Part shown: one piece after another, positions 35,348 to 46,778 of the stretch
Layout: every line of letters begins with the position of its first letter
How positions within the stretch are numbered: the first letter of the stretch is position 1
DNA from: Selenomonas sp.
Lineage (GTDB): Bacteria > Bacillota > Negativicutes > Selenomonadales > Selenomonadaceae
NCBI GenBank assembly: GCA_022482925.1
Contig: JAKVOG010000002.1
Span: 248,001-312,000 of the forward strand
Reading direction: 5' to 3'
DNA length: 64,000 nt
Notes under the pieces: model-generated
Database searches by the model: none
What the model was told of the DNA's origin: nothing
What the model saw: the letters and a program-made list of their open reading frames with translations, nothing else
Translations under genes and position numbers: made by a program

Positions 35348-36295
35348 TTGGAGAAAAACAATGTATCCTTGCGAGGCAAGAACATCCTGGGTCTGGAAGA
35401 TTTCAGCCCGGAGGAGATCCGCCTTCTACTTGAAACCGCAAAGGAAATGAAGAACATCATTCATCGGGACATCAAAAAGGTACCGACACTGCGCGGTAAA
35501 TCCATTGTCACGTTGTTCTATGAGCCAAGCACGCGTACCCGTACATCGTTTGAGTTGGCCGGCAAGTACCTGGGCGCTGATGTGGTCAACATCACATCGG
35601 GATCCAGCAGCATCGTCAAGGGCGAGAGCCTGCGCGATACGCTCTACACGATCGAGGCCATGGGCGTGGATGCCATCGTCATGCGCCACAAGGCAGAAGG
35701 CGCAGCTGAATACGCTTCCCGCGTCGTCAGCCCGGTTATCCTGAACGCCGGTGATGGCGCGCATGCCCATCCATCACAGGGTCTCCTGAATCTCTTCACG
35801 ATCCAGGAACACAAGGGGCATCTGGAGGGGCTGAAGGTTGCCATCATCGGGGATGTGCTGCACAGCCGTGTAGCCCGCTCAGATATCTACGGCATGCGCA
35901 AGATGGGCATCGAAGTCCACATCGCTGGTCCGAAGACACTGCTGCCGCGTTTCCTTTATGAGGAGCCGGGCATTGTGATCCATGAGCGCATCGAGGATGC
36001 CATCGCCAATGCGGATGTCATCGAAGTCCTGCGTATCCAGCTGGAGCGCATGAAGGGCGGTTTGTTCCCGACAACCCGCGAGTATGCCCGCATCTTTGGT
36101 CTCAATGACACGCGGCTGAAGCTGGCGAAGGATGATGTGCTGATTCTCCATCCGGGGCCAATGAATAAGGGCTGGGAGATTTCTCCGTTTACGGCCTACG
36201 GCAAGAACTCTGCGATCCAGGAAGAAGTACAGAATGGCGTAGCAGTCCGTATGGCACTCTTTACCTTGGTTCTGACGGGAGGAAAACAGGAATGA
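35348..36295 (+). CDS. pyrB: Aspartate carbamoyltransferase catalytic subunit
   Basis: Condenses carbamoyl phosphate with aspartate, the committed step of UMP synthesis. I use the TTG start at 35348: AAGGAG at 35334-35339 is nine bases away, while the track GTG at 35339 overlaps that site. 315 aa. Carbamoyl-phosphate motif [20 protein letters not shown], the mobile loop [13 protein letters not shown], and [11 protein letters not shown] near the C-terminus. No pyrI regulatory subunit follows. First gene of the pyr operon; the stop overlaps the pyrC start (ATGA). Confidence 0.96.
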   Translation: MEKNNVSLRGKNILGLEDFSPEEIRLLLETAKEMKNIIHRDIKKVPTLRGKSIVTLFYEPSTRTRTSFELAGKYLGADVVNITSGSSSIVKGESLRDTLYTIEAMGVDAIVMRHKAEGAAEYASRVVSPVILNAGDGAHAHPSQGLLNLFTIQEHKGHLEGLKVAIIGDVLHSRVARSDIYGMRKMGIEVHIAGPKTLLPRFLYEEPGIVIHERIEDAIANADVIEVLRIQLERMKGGLFPTTREYARIFGLNDTRLKLAKDDVLILHPGPMNKGWEISPFTAYGKNSAIQEEVQNGVAVRMALFTLVLTGGKQE

Positions 36296-37581
36296 GACTT
36301 GTAATCAAGAATGGCCGGGTCATCAATCCGGCAACGAAATTCGATGAGATCGCTGATGTGTTGATTGAAGACGGCAAGATCAAGGAAATTGGTGCGAATC
36401 TTGATGCTGGCGACGCAAGTGTATATGATGCTGCTGGCAAGATCGTGACGCCGGGCCTTATTGACCTGCATGTGCATTTCCGTGAGCCGGGGCAGGAAGC
36501 GAAGGAAGACTTCGAGTCGGGTTCTAAAGCTGCTGCTGCCGGTGGTTTCACTACGGTCTGCACGATGCCAAATACGAAACCGGTCATTCGATAGTGCCGC
36601 GCTGGTCCGCAGTCTGGAGAAACGGGCTGAGGATGTTGCCTGCGTCCATGTGAAGATCATCGGAGCAGTCACGAAGAATCAGGAAGGCAAGGAACTGGCT
36701 GAGCTGGGTGATATGATCCAGGCTGGTGCGGTAGCTTTCTCGGATGATGGTCATTTCGATCCGACCGCGAAAGTGCTGCTCAATGCCTATGACTATCTCC
36801 ATACGTTCGACAAGGTCATCATCAACCACGATGAGGAATCATCGCTGGTGGAAGAAGGCGTCATGAATGAGAGCCATCGCAGTGCGATGCTCGGACTCAA
36901 GGGCCGCCCGACCGTCGCTGAGGATATTGCGGTAGCCCGTGATGTCCTGCTGGCTGAGTATGCCGGTGCCCGCGTTCATGTCGCGCATATCAGCTCGGCC
37001 CGGGCGGTGGATATCGTCCGTCAGGCCAAGAAACGCGGCGTGCGTGTTACGGCTGAAGCAACGCCGCAGCACATGACGATGACGGATGAATGTGTCAATC
37101 TCTTTGACACGTCGACGAAGATCAACCCGCCACTGCGCAGCCAGGCTGATTGTGAGGCCATACTGGCAGGGCTCAAGGATGGTACGATTGATGCCATCGT
37201 CACGGACCATTCCCCGCATGCACAGGAGGAGAAGGACCGTGAATATGTTTACGCACCGAGCGGGTTCCCGGGACTGGAGACTTCCCTGGGAATCATGCTG
37301 ACGGATCTCTATCATAAGGATAAGCTGGACCTGCCGCTGATCATCTCCAAGATGACCTGGGAGCCGGCGAAAGGTTCTTGGTCTGGACGGCGGTACACTG
37401 GCAGCGGGCGCGAAAGGCCGATGTCACGGTTATCGATCCGGAACTCGACTGGACGGTCGATGCGGCGAAATTCTACACGAAGGGCAGCCACTCACCGTTT
37501 ATAGGACGTACGCTCAAAGGTAAAGCAATCCTGACTGTAGTCGATGGCGAGATCGTCATGAAGGATGGCAAAGTACTTTAA
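36292..37581 (+). CDS. pyrC: Dihydroorotase, three frameshifts
   Basis: Zinc amidohydrolase that closes carbamoyl aspartate to dihydroorotate. Three extra bases, near 36588 (attCgat), 37373 (aaaGgtt) and 37416 (aaagGcc), split the gene into three track ORFs. Corrected length is 428 aa, normal for class I enzymes. Metal motif [39 protein letters not shown] across the first break, [15 protein letters not shown], and [13 protein letters not shown]. The C-terminus [19 protein letters not shown], then [20 protein letters not shown], is typical. The enzyme is essential without uracil, so sequence error is likely. Confidence 0.92.
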
Positions 37582-37603
37582 CACAGATAAATGAGGTGTT
37601 TAC

Positions 37604-38674
37604 ATGAAGGGTAAATTGATTCTGGAAGACGGCAGCGTCTTTTCCGGTGAATTATTGAACAACATCAAGGCAACCGGTGAGGTTGTCTTCAATACCAGCA
37701 TGACCGGGTATCAGGAAAGCCTGACGGACCCGTCTTACTGCCGTCAGATCCTGACGCTGACCTATCCGATGGTGGGCAATTATGGCATTGCGGACATTTT
37801 CATGCAGTCCCGCAAGTCGTTCGTCAACGGTTTTGTCATCGGCGAGCTCTGCGAGGAAGGCAGCAACTGGCATTATGAGACAAGCCTGGCCGATTTCCTG
37901 ACCAAGCAGGGGATTCCCTGCCTCTACAATGTGGACACCCGCGCCGTAACGCGCAAGATCCGTTCCGCTGGTACGATGAAAGGGATCATCGTGCCGGATG
38001 ATGCGGCCAAGACGGAAATCGATGAGCTTTTCGCGGTTCCTATCAAGAAGGATGTGGTCATGGAGGTCACGACACCGGAAGCTTATACGATGGAAGCCGA
38101 GCAGGCTGACGCTCCCTTCGTGGTGGCTATGGACTTCGGCGTCAAGCAGAACATCCTGAAATCCCTGCACAATCTGGGCTGCCGGCTCGAAGTAGTGCCG
38201 GCTGATACGAAAGCAGAAGATATCCTCGCCATGAACCCGGATGGGATTTTCCTGTCCAATGGTCCCGGGGATCCGGCTGACGTACCGGAGATTGTCGAGG
38301 AGATCAAGAAGCTCTTGGGCAAGAAGCCGATTTTCGGTATCTGCCTCGGACATCAGCTGCTGGCCAGAGCACTGGGCGCAAAAACCTATAAACTGAAATT
38401 CGGACACCGTGGTTCCAATCAGCCGGTCAAGAACCTGCTGACCGGACGGGTACAGATTTCCTCCCAGAACCACGGTTTCGCGGTGGATGAGGATTCCCTG
38501 AAGGACCTGCCGCTGGAAGTCACACATATCAATGTCAATGATGGCACGGTCGAGGGCATACGCCACACCGGCATGCCGATTTTCTCCGTACAGTATCACC
38601 CGGAAGCATCGCCGGGCCCGGATGACAATATGTATCTTTTCGATGAATTCTGGACGATGCTGAAGGGGGAATAA
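37604..38674 (+). CDS. carA: Carbamoyl-phosphate synthase small (glutaminase) subunit
   Basis: Hydrolyses glutamine to feed ammonia to CarB. 356 aa, ATG 37604 with GAGGTG upstream. N-terminal [18 protein letters not shown] and [17 protein letters not shown]; the class I amidotransferase domain has [15 protein letters not shown] with the catalytic Cys, and [10 protein letters not shown] with His and Glu. Directly followed by carB, three bases apart. Confidence 0.97.
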   Translation: MKGKLILEDGSVFSGELLNNIKATGEVVFNTSMTGYQESLTDPSYCRQILTLTYPMVGNYGIADIFMQSRKSFVNGFVIGELCEEGSNWHYETSLADFLTKQGIPCLYNVDTRAVTRKIRSAGTMKGIIVPDDAAKTEIDELFAVPIKKDVVMEVTTPEAYTMEAEQADAPFVVAMDFGVKQNILKSLHNLGCRLEVVPADTKAEDILAMNPDGIFLSNGPGDPADVPEIVEEIKKLLGKKPIFGICLGHQLLARALGAKTYKLKFGHRGSNQPVKNLLTGRVQISSQNHGFAVDEDSLKDLPLEVTHINVNDGTVEGIRHTGMPIFSVQYHPEASPGPDDNMYLFDEFWTMLKGE

Positions 38675-38677
38675 GCT

Positions 38678-41600
38678 GTGCCAAAGAAAAAGAATCTTAA
38701 AAAGGTAATGGTTATCGGCTCTGGTCCGATCATCATCGGTCAGGCAGCAGAATTTGACTACGCAGGCTCACAGGCTTGCCGTTCGCTGAAAGAAGAAGGG
38801 TCTGGAAGTCGTTCTGGTCAATTCCAATCCGGCTACGATCATGACCGATACCCATATTGCTGACCGGGTCTATATCGAACCGCTGACGCCGGAGTTCCTG
38901 GAAGAGATCATCGCCAAGGAGAAACCGGATGGCCTGCTGGCAACCCTGGGCGGACAGGCTGGCCTGAATCTGGCTGTACAGCTCTCCGAGCGCGGCATCC
39001 TGGAAAAGCATGAGGTAGAACTGCTGGGCACTTCGCTCACTGCTATCAAGAAAGCGGAGGACCGCGAGCTGTTCAAGGAAACCATGCAGAAACTCGGTGA
39101 GCCAATTCCTGAAAGCACGATTGTTGAGGATGTCCCGGCTGCTGTCGAGTTTGCCAACTCCATCGGTTATCCGGTCATCGTGCGTCCGGCCTACACGATG
39201 GGCGGAACGGGCGGCGGTATCGCGGATAATGAGGAAGAACTCATCGATATTGTCATCAAGGGTCTCAACTACTCCATGATTGGCCAGGTGCTCATCGAGC
39301 GCAGTGTGGCCGGCTGGAAAGAGATTGAGTATGAAGTCATGCGTGACGGCAATGATAACTGCATCACGGTCTGCAACATGGAGAACTTCGATCCGGTTGG
39401 TGTACACACGGGCGATTCCATCGTTGTGGCTCCTTCGCAGACGCTGACGGACCATGAATATCAGATGCTCCGCAGCGCCAGTCTGCGCATTATCCGCGAG
39501 CTCGGCATCGAGGGCGGCTGCAATGCGCAGTATGCACTGGATCCGGACAGCAACCGCTACTATGTCATTGAGGTCAACCCGCGTGTCAGCCGTTCTTCGG
39601 CACTGGCTTCCAAGGCTACCGGCTATCCGATTGCCAAGGTCTCGGCCAAGATTGCCATCGGCTATTCCCTCGATGAGATCACCAATGCCGTTACCCAGAA
39701 GACGAAAGCCTGCTTCGAGCCGGCACTTGATTACTGTGTCGTCAAATTCCCGCGCTGGCCGTTCGACAAGTTTGTCTATGCTGACCGTACGCTCGGCACG
39801 CAGATGAAGGCTACGGGCGAGGTCATGAGCATTGACCGTCATTTCGAAGGAGCAATCCTCAAGGCCGCCCGCTCGCTGGAGATCGGCGTGCACCGCCTGC
39901 ATATGGAAAAGATGGACGAGTGGGATGATGCCCGCGTCAAGAAGAACCTTGCGCGCATCAACGATGAACGCATCTTCGTGATTGCCGAAGCCCTGCGCCG
40001 CGGCATCGCGAGCGTTGACGAGATCCATGAGATCACGAAGGTTGACAAGTGGTTCATCAATAAGATCAAGAACATCACGGATGTAGAAGTCCTGCTGGCC
40101 AGGGAGCCGCTGACTCCGAAACACATGCTGGCAGCCAAGAATGTCGGTCTGGCCGATGTCTCGATCGCTGAGATCACGGGCAAGTCTGCCGATGAGATCC
40201 GGACGATCCGCAAGAGCATGAATATCCTGCCCTGCTACAAGATGGTCGATACCTGCGCAGCCGAATTTGAGGCGGCTACGCCGTACTACTACTCGACATT
40301 CCATGCGCAGCAGGATGAGGTCGAGACTTCAACGGCCCGCAAGGTGGTTGTGCTTGGTTCCGGCCCGATCCGCATCGGACAGGGTGTCGAGTTCGATTAC
40401 TGCTCGGTTCACTCGGTCTGGGCGCTCAAAGAGATGGGCATTGAGGCTATCATCATCAACAACAACCCGGAGACCGTCTCCACGGACTTCGATATCTCAG
40501 ACCGGCTGTATTTCGAGCCGCTGACGACCGAGGATGTACTCAACATCATCGATAAGGAGAAGCCGGAGGGCGTCATCGTCCAGTTTGGCGGCCAGACGGC
40601 CATCAATCTCGCGGCTTCCCTGCAGAAAGCCGGGGTCAAGGTATTCGGGACATCGGTCGATGATATCGACCGGGCCGAGGACCGTGAGCGCTTCGATGAA
40701 GTGCTTACCCAGACGAAGATTCCGCGCCCGCTGGGCATCAGCGTTACGAATCTGGATGACGCGATTGTCGGTGCAGCCAATATCGGTTATCCGGTCATGG
40801 TCCGTCCTTCCTACGTACTGGGCGGCCGTGCGATGGAAATCGTCTATAACGAAGACGAGCTGCGCGACTACATGAGCCGTGCGGTAAAGGTCACGCCGGA
40901 TCATCCGGTACTGGTTGACCGTTACATGCAGGGTACTGAGGTCGAGGTCGATGGCATCTCCGATGGCGTCGATGTGGTGATCCCGGGAATCATGGAGCAT
41001 GTCGAGCGCGCCGGCGTCCATTCAGGCGACAGCATCGCGGTCTATCCGCCGCGGACGCTTTCCTCCAAGGTCATCTACACGATCATCGATTATACGAAAC
41101 GTTTGGCAGTAGCCCTGCATGTCAAGGGTCTGCTGAATATCCAGTTTGTTGTCGTCAATGACGAAGTATTCATCATCGAGGTAAATCCGCGCTCAAGCCG
41201 CACGGTTCCGTTCCTGTCCAAGGTAACGGATATCAAGATGGTCAACCTGGCAACGCAGATCGCGCTGGGGTCGACGCTCAAGGAGCTCGGCTACCGTTCG
41301 GGTCTGGTACCGCCAAAACCGTATGTAGCGGTCAAGGCTCCGGTATTCTCCTTTGCGAAGATGACGGATGTCGACATTGCCCTCGGACCTGAGATGAAGT
41401 CCACAGGTGAAGTCATGGGCATCGATTATCACTATGCCCGCGCCCTCTACAAGGCAATCATCGGCTCCGGCATCAATGTGCCGACCAAGGGCTGTGTGCT
41501 CTTCACGGTTGCCGACAAGGATAAAGAAGAGATGATGCAGCTGGCCAAGGCCTTCTCGGAGCTGGATTTCAAGATTGCAGCCACCGAAGGAACGGCAAAA

Positions 41601-41906
41601 GCCATCATGTCGATGGGTATCGATGTCGAGATCGTCGGCAAGGTCCACGAGCGCAGCACCGATATCATCGAGAAGATCAAGAATGGCAATATCGATATGG
41701 TTATCAATACGCTGACGCAGGGCAAGCATTCCCTGAAAGATGGATTCAAGATCCGCCGCGCTACGGTCGAGCATGGTATTGCCTGCCTGACCTCGCTGGA
41801 TACGGCCTGGGAAGTCCTGCGCGTCCTGTCCTTCATGCGTGAGCGCCGGCTGGTCTACTCGCTGGCTATCCAGGACTATGTAGGTGGCGGTGATGATCTT
41901 GCCTAA
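38678..41906 (+). CDS. carB: Carbamoyl-phosphate synthase large subunit, one frameshift
   Basis: Makes carbamoyl phosphate from bicarbonate, ammonia and two ATP. Start GTG 38678. One extra G near 38799 (gaaGggt) breaks the frame after [10 protein letters not shown]; the corrected sequence continues [29 protein letters not shown], giving 1075 aa. The two ATP-grasp halves are clear: [20 protein letters not shown] in the first and [19 protein letters not shown] in the second, each with VRPAYTMGG or [12 protein letters not shown] loops. The C-terminal MGS-like regulatory domain ([20 protein letters not shown]) could bind UMP or ornithine. Confidence 0.95.
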
Positions 41907-42660
41907 GCTGGCTGTTGATGCTGTGATTCTCTCACAGCAGGAACTGGCTGCGGATGTATTCCGCATGGTCGTTGAAGCGCCAGCTATCGCCAGTCAGGCG
42001 GAGCCCGGACAGTTTGTCCAGCTCCGTCTGCTGACGGGCAGCTTCGTCCTGCGCCGTCCGGTCGGCATCGCCGAGGTCGACGAGAAGAAAGGCACGATCT
42101 CCTTCATCTACCGGGTGGTAGGGAAGGGGACGAAAGCCTTTTCGGAGCTCGTCAACGGCGAAGTTGTCAATGTGCTTGGACCGCTCGGACATGGCTTTGA
42201 TATGACCGCTCACCATCCGCTGATCGTCGGCGGTGGCATGGGACTTTCACCGGTACTCCTTTATGCGGCAGCTATGCAGGGCCGGGCCGATGTGCTGATG
42301 GGCGGCAAGACTGCCGATGAGCTGTTCTGGGAAAAGCTGTATCAGCCGGTCACCGGGCAGATCTTTTGCACGACGGATGATGGCTCGCGGGGCACGAAAG
42401 GCTTCACGACCACACTTTTGCCGAAGCTTCTGCAGGATAATGCCTATGATCTGATCGTCGCCTGCGGGCCGGAGATCATGATGAAAGGCATTGCCAGGAT
42501 TGCCCGGGAACACGGCATCCGCTGTCAGGTTTCGCTGGAAAAGCGTATGGGCTGCGGTCTTGGTGCCTGCCTGTCCTGCTCGATCGATACGACGAACGGG
42601 CAGCGTAAAAAAGTCTGCAAGGATGGTCCGGTATTTGAGTCCGGGGAGGTGTTCGCATGA
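41893..42660 (+). CDS. pyrK: Dihydroorotate dehydrogenase electron-transfer subunit
   Basis: FAD and 2Fe-2S subunit that passes electrons from PyrD to NAD+. I take ATG 41893, after GGTGGCGGTG, overlapping the end of carB; the track GTG at 41884 is also possible. 255 aa. FAD-binding [14 protein letters not shown] and NAD-binding [17 protein letters not shown]; iron-sulphur ligands in [20 protein letters not shown] followed by VCKDGPVF. Overlaps pyrD by 4 bp, as usual for the heterotetrameric type 1B enzyme. Confidence 0.95.
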   Translation: MILPKLAVDAVILSQQELAADVFRMVVEAPAIASQAEPGQFVQLRLLTGSFVLRRPVGIAEVDEKKGTISFIYRVVGKGTKAFSELVNGEVVNVLGPLGHGFDMTAHHPLIVGGGMGLSPVLLYAAAMQGRADVLMGGKTADELFWEKLYQPVTGQIFCTTDDGSRGTKGFTTTLLPKLLQDNAYDLIVACGPEIMMKGIARIAREHGIRCQVSLEKRMGCGLGACLSCSIDTTNGQRKKVCKDGPVFESGEVFA

Positions 42661-43594
42661 GCAGAACTGTTGATTTTGCGGATAGCCGCCTGCAGACAAA
42701 CCTGGCTGGTATAGCCATGAATACACCGGTACTTACGGCTTCCGGTACCTTCGGCTTTGGTGAGGAATTTGCCGATTTTGTCGATCTGCACCGCCTGGGC
42801 GGCGTCATGGTCAAGGGCACGACGCTCAAGCCGCGCCGTGGCAATGATGGCGTGCGCATCACCGAAACGCCGATGGGCATGATGAACTGCATCGGTCTGG
42901 AGAATCCCGGGGTGGAGATTTTCCTCAAGGAAACGCTGCCGCGTCTTCAGGCTTATGATATGAATGTCATCGTGAATATCTCCGGCAGTACCTGCGGAAG
43001 AATACGGCATCCTGGCAGAAATGCTGGATGTGCCCCGGCGTAGCGGCTCTTGAGCTCAACGTATCCTGTCCGAATGTCCGGGAGGGCGGTATCGTATTCG
43101 GAACCGATCCAAAGGCAGCTGCGGCTGTGGTACGGGAAGCGAAGAGCCATACGAAAAAGCCGGTTATCCTGAAATTGTCGCCGAATGTGACGGACATCGT
43201 GACGATGGCCAAAGCCGTCGAAGCTGCCGGCGCTGATGTGATCTCGCTGATCAATACGCTGATGGGCATGGAAATCAATATCCGTACCCGTAAACCGACA
43301 CTGGGCAATATCACGGGCGGCCTTTCGGGCCCCTGTGTAAAACCGGTGGCGCTGCGTATGGTCTGGCAGGTTGCACAGGCCGTCCAGGTGCCAATCATCG
43401 GTATGGGCGGTATTACCAGCTGGGAGGATGCAGTAGAATTCTTCCTGGCCGGTGCCAGTGCAATCGCTGTCGGAACCGCGAATTTCATGGATCCGGCCGT
43501 TACGATGAAGATCTGTGATGGACTCAATGACTATCTGGTGCAAAACCATATCGATCATATCCAGGATCTCGTAGGTAAAATTGAACTTGGCTGA
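42657..43594 (+). CDS. pyrD: Dihydroorotate dehydrogenase 1B catalytic subunit, two frameshifts
   Basis: FMN enzyme oxidising dihydroorotate to orotate with PyrK. Extra bases near 42996 (tgcGgaa) and 43034 (gtgcCccgg) split it; corrected length is 311 aa. N-terminal [26 protein letters not shown], then across the break [20 protein letters not shown], and [14 protein letters not shown] containing the catalytic Cys of class 1B. FMN phosphate site [20 protein letters not shown]. Translationally coupled to pyrK. Confidence 0.94.
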
Positions 43595-43621
43595 GCCAAT
43601 GGAATAAGAAAGGAGCCGGTT

Positions 43622-44338
43622 ATGGCAGATGAACGACTGATCGCCGCTCTGGACTTCCACACGATGGAAGACGTGCGTGCGCTTGTCAATAAGTTGGGCG
43701 ATAGTGTCTCCTATTATAAAGTCGGTATGGAGCTTTTCTATAGTGTCGGCGGTGAGGTGGTTACCTGGCTGCGGGCTCAGGGCAAGGATGTATTCCTTGA
43801 CCTGAAGCTCCATGATATCCCGAATACCGTAGCGGGGGGGCTCTGTTCCCTTATGGGACTGGGGGCTTCAATGCTCAATGTCCATGCCAGCGGTGGTTAT
43901 ACGATGATGCAGACGGCGGCAGATCGTCTGCATGAGGAAGCGGCAAGACGGAATGTTCCCTGCCCGAAGCTGATTGCCGTTACGGTCCTGACCAGTATCG
44001 ATCAGGATGACTGGGACGGGATTGGTCAGGCCTTGCCGATAAAATCTGCAGTCGTGCGCTGGGCAAAACTGGCCCGCAAGGCAGGACTGGATGGTGTCGT
44101 AGCCTCGCCACAGGAAGCAGCGCTCATTCGCGAGGCCTGCGGTCCGGATTTCCTGATCGTGACACCGGGCGTACGTCCGGCCGGCTCAGCCGTGAACGAT
44201 CAGAGCCGCATCGCCACACCAGCTGCAGCCCTGCAGCGCGGTGCCAGTCATCTGGTCATCGGCCGCCCAATCCGCGCCGCTGAAGATCCGCGGCAAGCTG
44301 CTTTAGCGATTTTAAAAGAAATGGAGACAATGAAATAA
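43622..44338 (+). CDS. pyrF: Orotidine 5'-phosphate decarboxylase
   Basis: Final decarboxylation to UMP. 238 aa, ATG 43622 with AAGGAGCC upstream. N-terminal IAALDFHTMEDV, catalytic network VFLDLKLHDIPNTVA (Asp-Lys-Asp), and phosphate site LIVTPGVRPAGSAVNDQSR. Immediately followed by pyrE with no gap. Confidence 0.97.
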   Translation: MADERLIAALDFHTMEDVRALVNKLGDSVSYYKVGMELFYSVGGEVVTWLRAQGKDVFLDLKLHDIPNTVAGGLCSLMGLGASMLNVHASGGYTMMQTAADRLHEEAARRNVPCPKLIAVTVLTSIDQDDWDGIGQALPIKSAVVRWAKLARKAGLDGVVASPQEAALIREACGPDFLIVTPGVRPAGSAVNDQSRIATPAAALQRGASHLVIGRPIRAAEDPRQAALAILKEMETMK

Positions 44339-44917
44339 ATGACGGAACAGGAAGTAAAAGATTTACTGATCAAGACGAATGCCATCATGAATGGACATTT
44401 CCTGCTGACCTCCGGTCTGCACAGTCCGCATTATGTGGAGAAGTTCAATGTGCTGCAGCATCCGAAATATACTCAGCAGCTTTGTGAAGCCATGGCAGAG
44501 AAATTCAAGGATGCCGGGATTGAGACGGTCGTCGGTCCGGTGACCGGCGGCATCCTGCTGGCTCATGAGACGGGCAAGGCTCTCGGAACACGTGCAATCT
44601 TCACGGAGCGCGTGGACGGCAAGATGACCTTTCGCCGCGGATTCTCCCTGCATGAGGGCGAGCGCGTGCTTATCGTTGAGGATATCGTCACCACGGGCGG
44701 TTCCATCAAGGAAGTCATCGATGTAGTCAAGGCTCATGGCGGCATCCCGGTAGCGGTCAGCATGCTGGTTGACCGCAGTGGTGGCAAGGTCAGCTTCGGG
44801 GATGTTCCCTGCACGGCTCTGCTCCATCTGAACGTTGAAACGTACCAGCCATCCGAATGCCCACTCTGCAAACAGGGCGTTCCCATGACAAAACGTGGCA
44901 GCACAGGAAAACACTGA
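44339..44917 (+). CDS. pyrE: Orotate phosphoribosyltransferase
   Basis: Transfers phosphoribose from PRPP to orotate. 192 aa; ATG 44339 directly follows the pyrF stop. PRPP motif RVLIVEDIVTTGGSIKEVI, substrate loop FTERVDGKMTFRRGF, and FLLTSGLHSPHYVEKFN. Last gene of the pyr operon, with a terminator 28 bases later. Confidence 0.96.
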   Translation: MTEQEVKDLLIKTNAIMNGHFLLTSGLHSPHYVEKFNVLQHPKYTQQLCEAMAEKFKDAGIETVVGPVTGGILLAHETGKALGTRAIFTERVDGKMTFRRGFSLHEGERVLIVEDIVTTGGSIKEVIDVVKAHGGIPVAVSMLVDRSGGKVSFGDVPCTALLHLNVETYQPSECPLCKQGVPMTKRGSTGKH

Positions 44918-44942
44918 GCCTGTACGCTGTACTATTCTGATC

Positions 44943-44977
44943 AAACCGATGCCGCTTGAATGGCATCGGTTTTTGTC
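44943..44977 (+). terminator. Terminator of the pyr operon
   Basis: AAACCGATGCC / GGCATCGGTTT stem with eight-base loop and TTTTT run. Confidence 0.85.
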
Positions 44978-45024
44978 GTATAATTTAAGAGTTACGAATA
45001 ACAGGATCGAGGCAGGTGAGCAGC

Positions 45025-45753
45025 ATGAAAGATGAGACGATTGAACGGGTCCGGCAGGAGACCGGTGACTGGCAGTATATGCAGGATCTCCCCGAGGAAT
45101 GGCATGGGTTCTCACTGGACAGGACGGCTGCCATCGGCAAGGATATGTATACGCTGTACCGCTATTTCAATGAGGAACTGCATAAGAGCGTGACGGTCTA
45201 TTTTCACGAGGAAACCAATGAATACAAGGTCTGTCTGAAGATTGGCCTGATCGAGTTCTGCCGGATCGAGTTCATTACTCCCAGCCTGTCCGTGTTCGAA
45301 GATCTGCTGAACAAGCAGTTCGATCAGCTGCTGCTGGATATGGTGGAATTCAATCCGAAGACACTCAGCAGCATTGCCCATGATAAGGGAATCACGACCT
45401 GGGAGGTCGGAAAGAAGCTGCCGGAAACACTGGAAGGTTTTACGCTCTATATCCATCCGGCTCAGCCAGTGAAGATCAATAACGGTTCGTATATCATCAT
45501 TGATTATGTGGACTTTTCGCTCGAAAGCAGCTTTACGGTCTATTACAATATCTACCGGGATGAATTCTTCGCGGAGGCACGTATCTGGAATATCCCGGAC
45601 GTAAATTATGATTTTGATTCCAATGAACTGACGGAATTGGAAGAGAAGCTCCATGACCGGATGATTCCCCGCCTGAAGCAGGTCCGCAGCTGGGCTGAGC
45701 AGCAGGCTGCGGAACGGAAACAGAAGGAAGCAAAGGAGAAGGAAAACGCGTGA
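45025..45753 (+). CDS. Unknown cytoplasmic protein with an internal domain duplication
   Basis: 242 aa, not recognised. ATG 45025 has AGGTGAG upstream. Two similar halves are visible: residues about 20-105 (DLPEEWHGFSLDRTAAIGKD, KSVTVYFHEETNEYK, FEDLLNKQFDQLLLDM) and about 133-225 (KLPETLEGFTLYIHPAQPVK, SSFTVYYNIYRDEFF, LTELEEKLHDRMIPRL). Each half has LPE..GF, a beta-rich middle and a closing helix. The C-terminal 20 residues are Lys/Glu-rich. No signal peptide. The stop overlaps the start of the nucleoid-associated gene, so the two are co-expressed and may work together. Confidence 0.7.
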   Translation: MKDETIERVRQETGDWQYMQDLPEEWHGFSLDRTAAIGKDMYTLYRYFNEELHKSVTVYFHEETNEYKVCLKIGLIEFCRIEFITPSLSVFEDLLNKQFDQLLLDMVEFNPKTLSSIAHDKGITTWEVGKKLPETLEGFTLYIHPAQPVKINNGSYIIIDYVDFSLESSFTVYYNIYRDEFFAEARIWNIPDVNYDFDSNELTELEEKLHDRMIPRLKQVRSWAEQQAAERKQKEAKEKENA

Positions 45754-46751
45754 TTATTATCGATAAGGCAATTCTGCACATTTTGGATTTCAATTCAGGG
45801 ATGACCGTCTACTCAGATGAGGAGCTGACCATACAGGACAGCATCGAGACCTTCCTCCTGAAGCACATCGAGAAATCCTGGGGCAGTCAGGAAGCCAAAC
45901 CGGGAACGTTCTATGATGACAGTTCCTTCCAGAAGATGATGGGCGAATATCTCGCCGGTGATATGAGTTTTGTCCCGTTCTCCAAAGCCGTTACGCATAT
46001 GCTCGAAGATGCCTTCACCCATGCCGAAGAGATGGCATCGGCAGATGTTATCGTGGCCGATGTGCGCATCGATGACCAGCGCCAGATTGCGGTGTTCAAA
46101 TCGAACAGCCATATCGGCTATACGCATCAGGTCAACCAGACCGAAAACGGCATCAAGAACGAGATCATCAATCATTATTCCATCATGCCGAACCTGACCC
46201 AGAAGATGGATGAATTCGCGTTCATCAATACCGAAACAAAGGCGATCTCGGTCAATTCGAAGAAGTATACCATCGATGGCAACTCCATCTACGTGTTCCC
46301 GGAGATCCTGCTGGAATGCAGTCTCGCGCCTTCACCGAAGGAGGCCATCAAGAATCTGAGCAAGACGGCTGCCAAGGTGGCCGAAGCCTATGGGCAGGAC
46401 AAGGTAAGCACGGAAGCGGCGGTCAAGAGCTATGTGGCCGAAAACATGCAGGAAAGCGATGAACTTGACCTGGTGGATGCCGGCAAGGAGATTTTTCGGG
46501 AGAATCCGGCCATGCAGGCTGATTTCGACAACGCCATCAAGGATGCCGGTTTTACGGAACCGGTCAAGATGGACCAGGAAGCCACCATCAAGAAAGTATG
46601 CAAGCATAAGCTCAAGACCGATACCGGCATTGAGCTGACCATACCGACGGATTACTTCGATAACACGGAATATGTGGAGTTCAATAACAATGATGACGGC
46701 ACACTGTCCATCACGCTCAAGCATATCGCCAATATTGTCAATCGCGGGTAA
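45750..46751 (+). CDS. Nucleoid-associated protein (NdpA/YejK-like, 37-kDa family)
   Basis: 333 aa. Starts with GTG 45750 overlapping the stop of the upstream gene; AAGGAGAAGG lies before it. The N-terminus IIIDKAILHILDFNSGMTVY is characteristic of the NA37 family, with FLLKHIEKSW, AVFKSNSHIGYTHQVNQTEN and NIVNRG at the end. Known members bind nucleoids; the molecular role is not settled. Length matches the family. Confidence is for family membership, not function. Confidence 0.75.
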   Translation: MIIIDKAILHILDFNSGMTVYSDEELTIQDSIETFLLKHIEKSWGSQEAKPGTFYDDSSFQKMMGEYLAGDMSFVPFSKAVTHMLEDAFTHAEEMASADVIVADVRIDDQRQIAVFKSNSHIGYTHQVNQTENGIKNEIINHYSIMPNLTQKMDEFAFINTETKAISVNSKKYTIDGNSIYVFPEILLECSLAPSPKEAIKNLSKTAAKVAEAYGQDKVSTEAAVKSYVAENMQESDELDLVDAGKEIFRENPAMQADFDNAIKDAGFTEPVKMDQEATIKKVCKHKLKTDTGIELTIPTDYFDNTEYVEFNNNDDGTLSITLKHIANIVNRG

Positions 46752-46778
46752 TGACTCCGTCAAAGAAAAGGAGAATCT

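Noticed and set aside
37652-38599. Minus-strand ORF of 315 aa
   Set aside because: Shadow of carA.
38733-40304. Long minus-strand ORF of 523 aa
   Set aside because: It is a shadow of carB, whose protein is fully recognisable on the plus strand.
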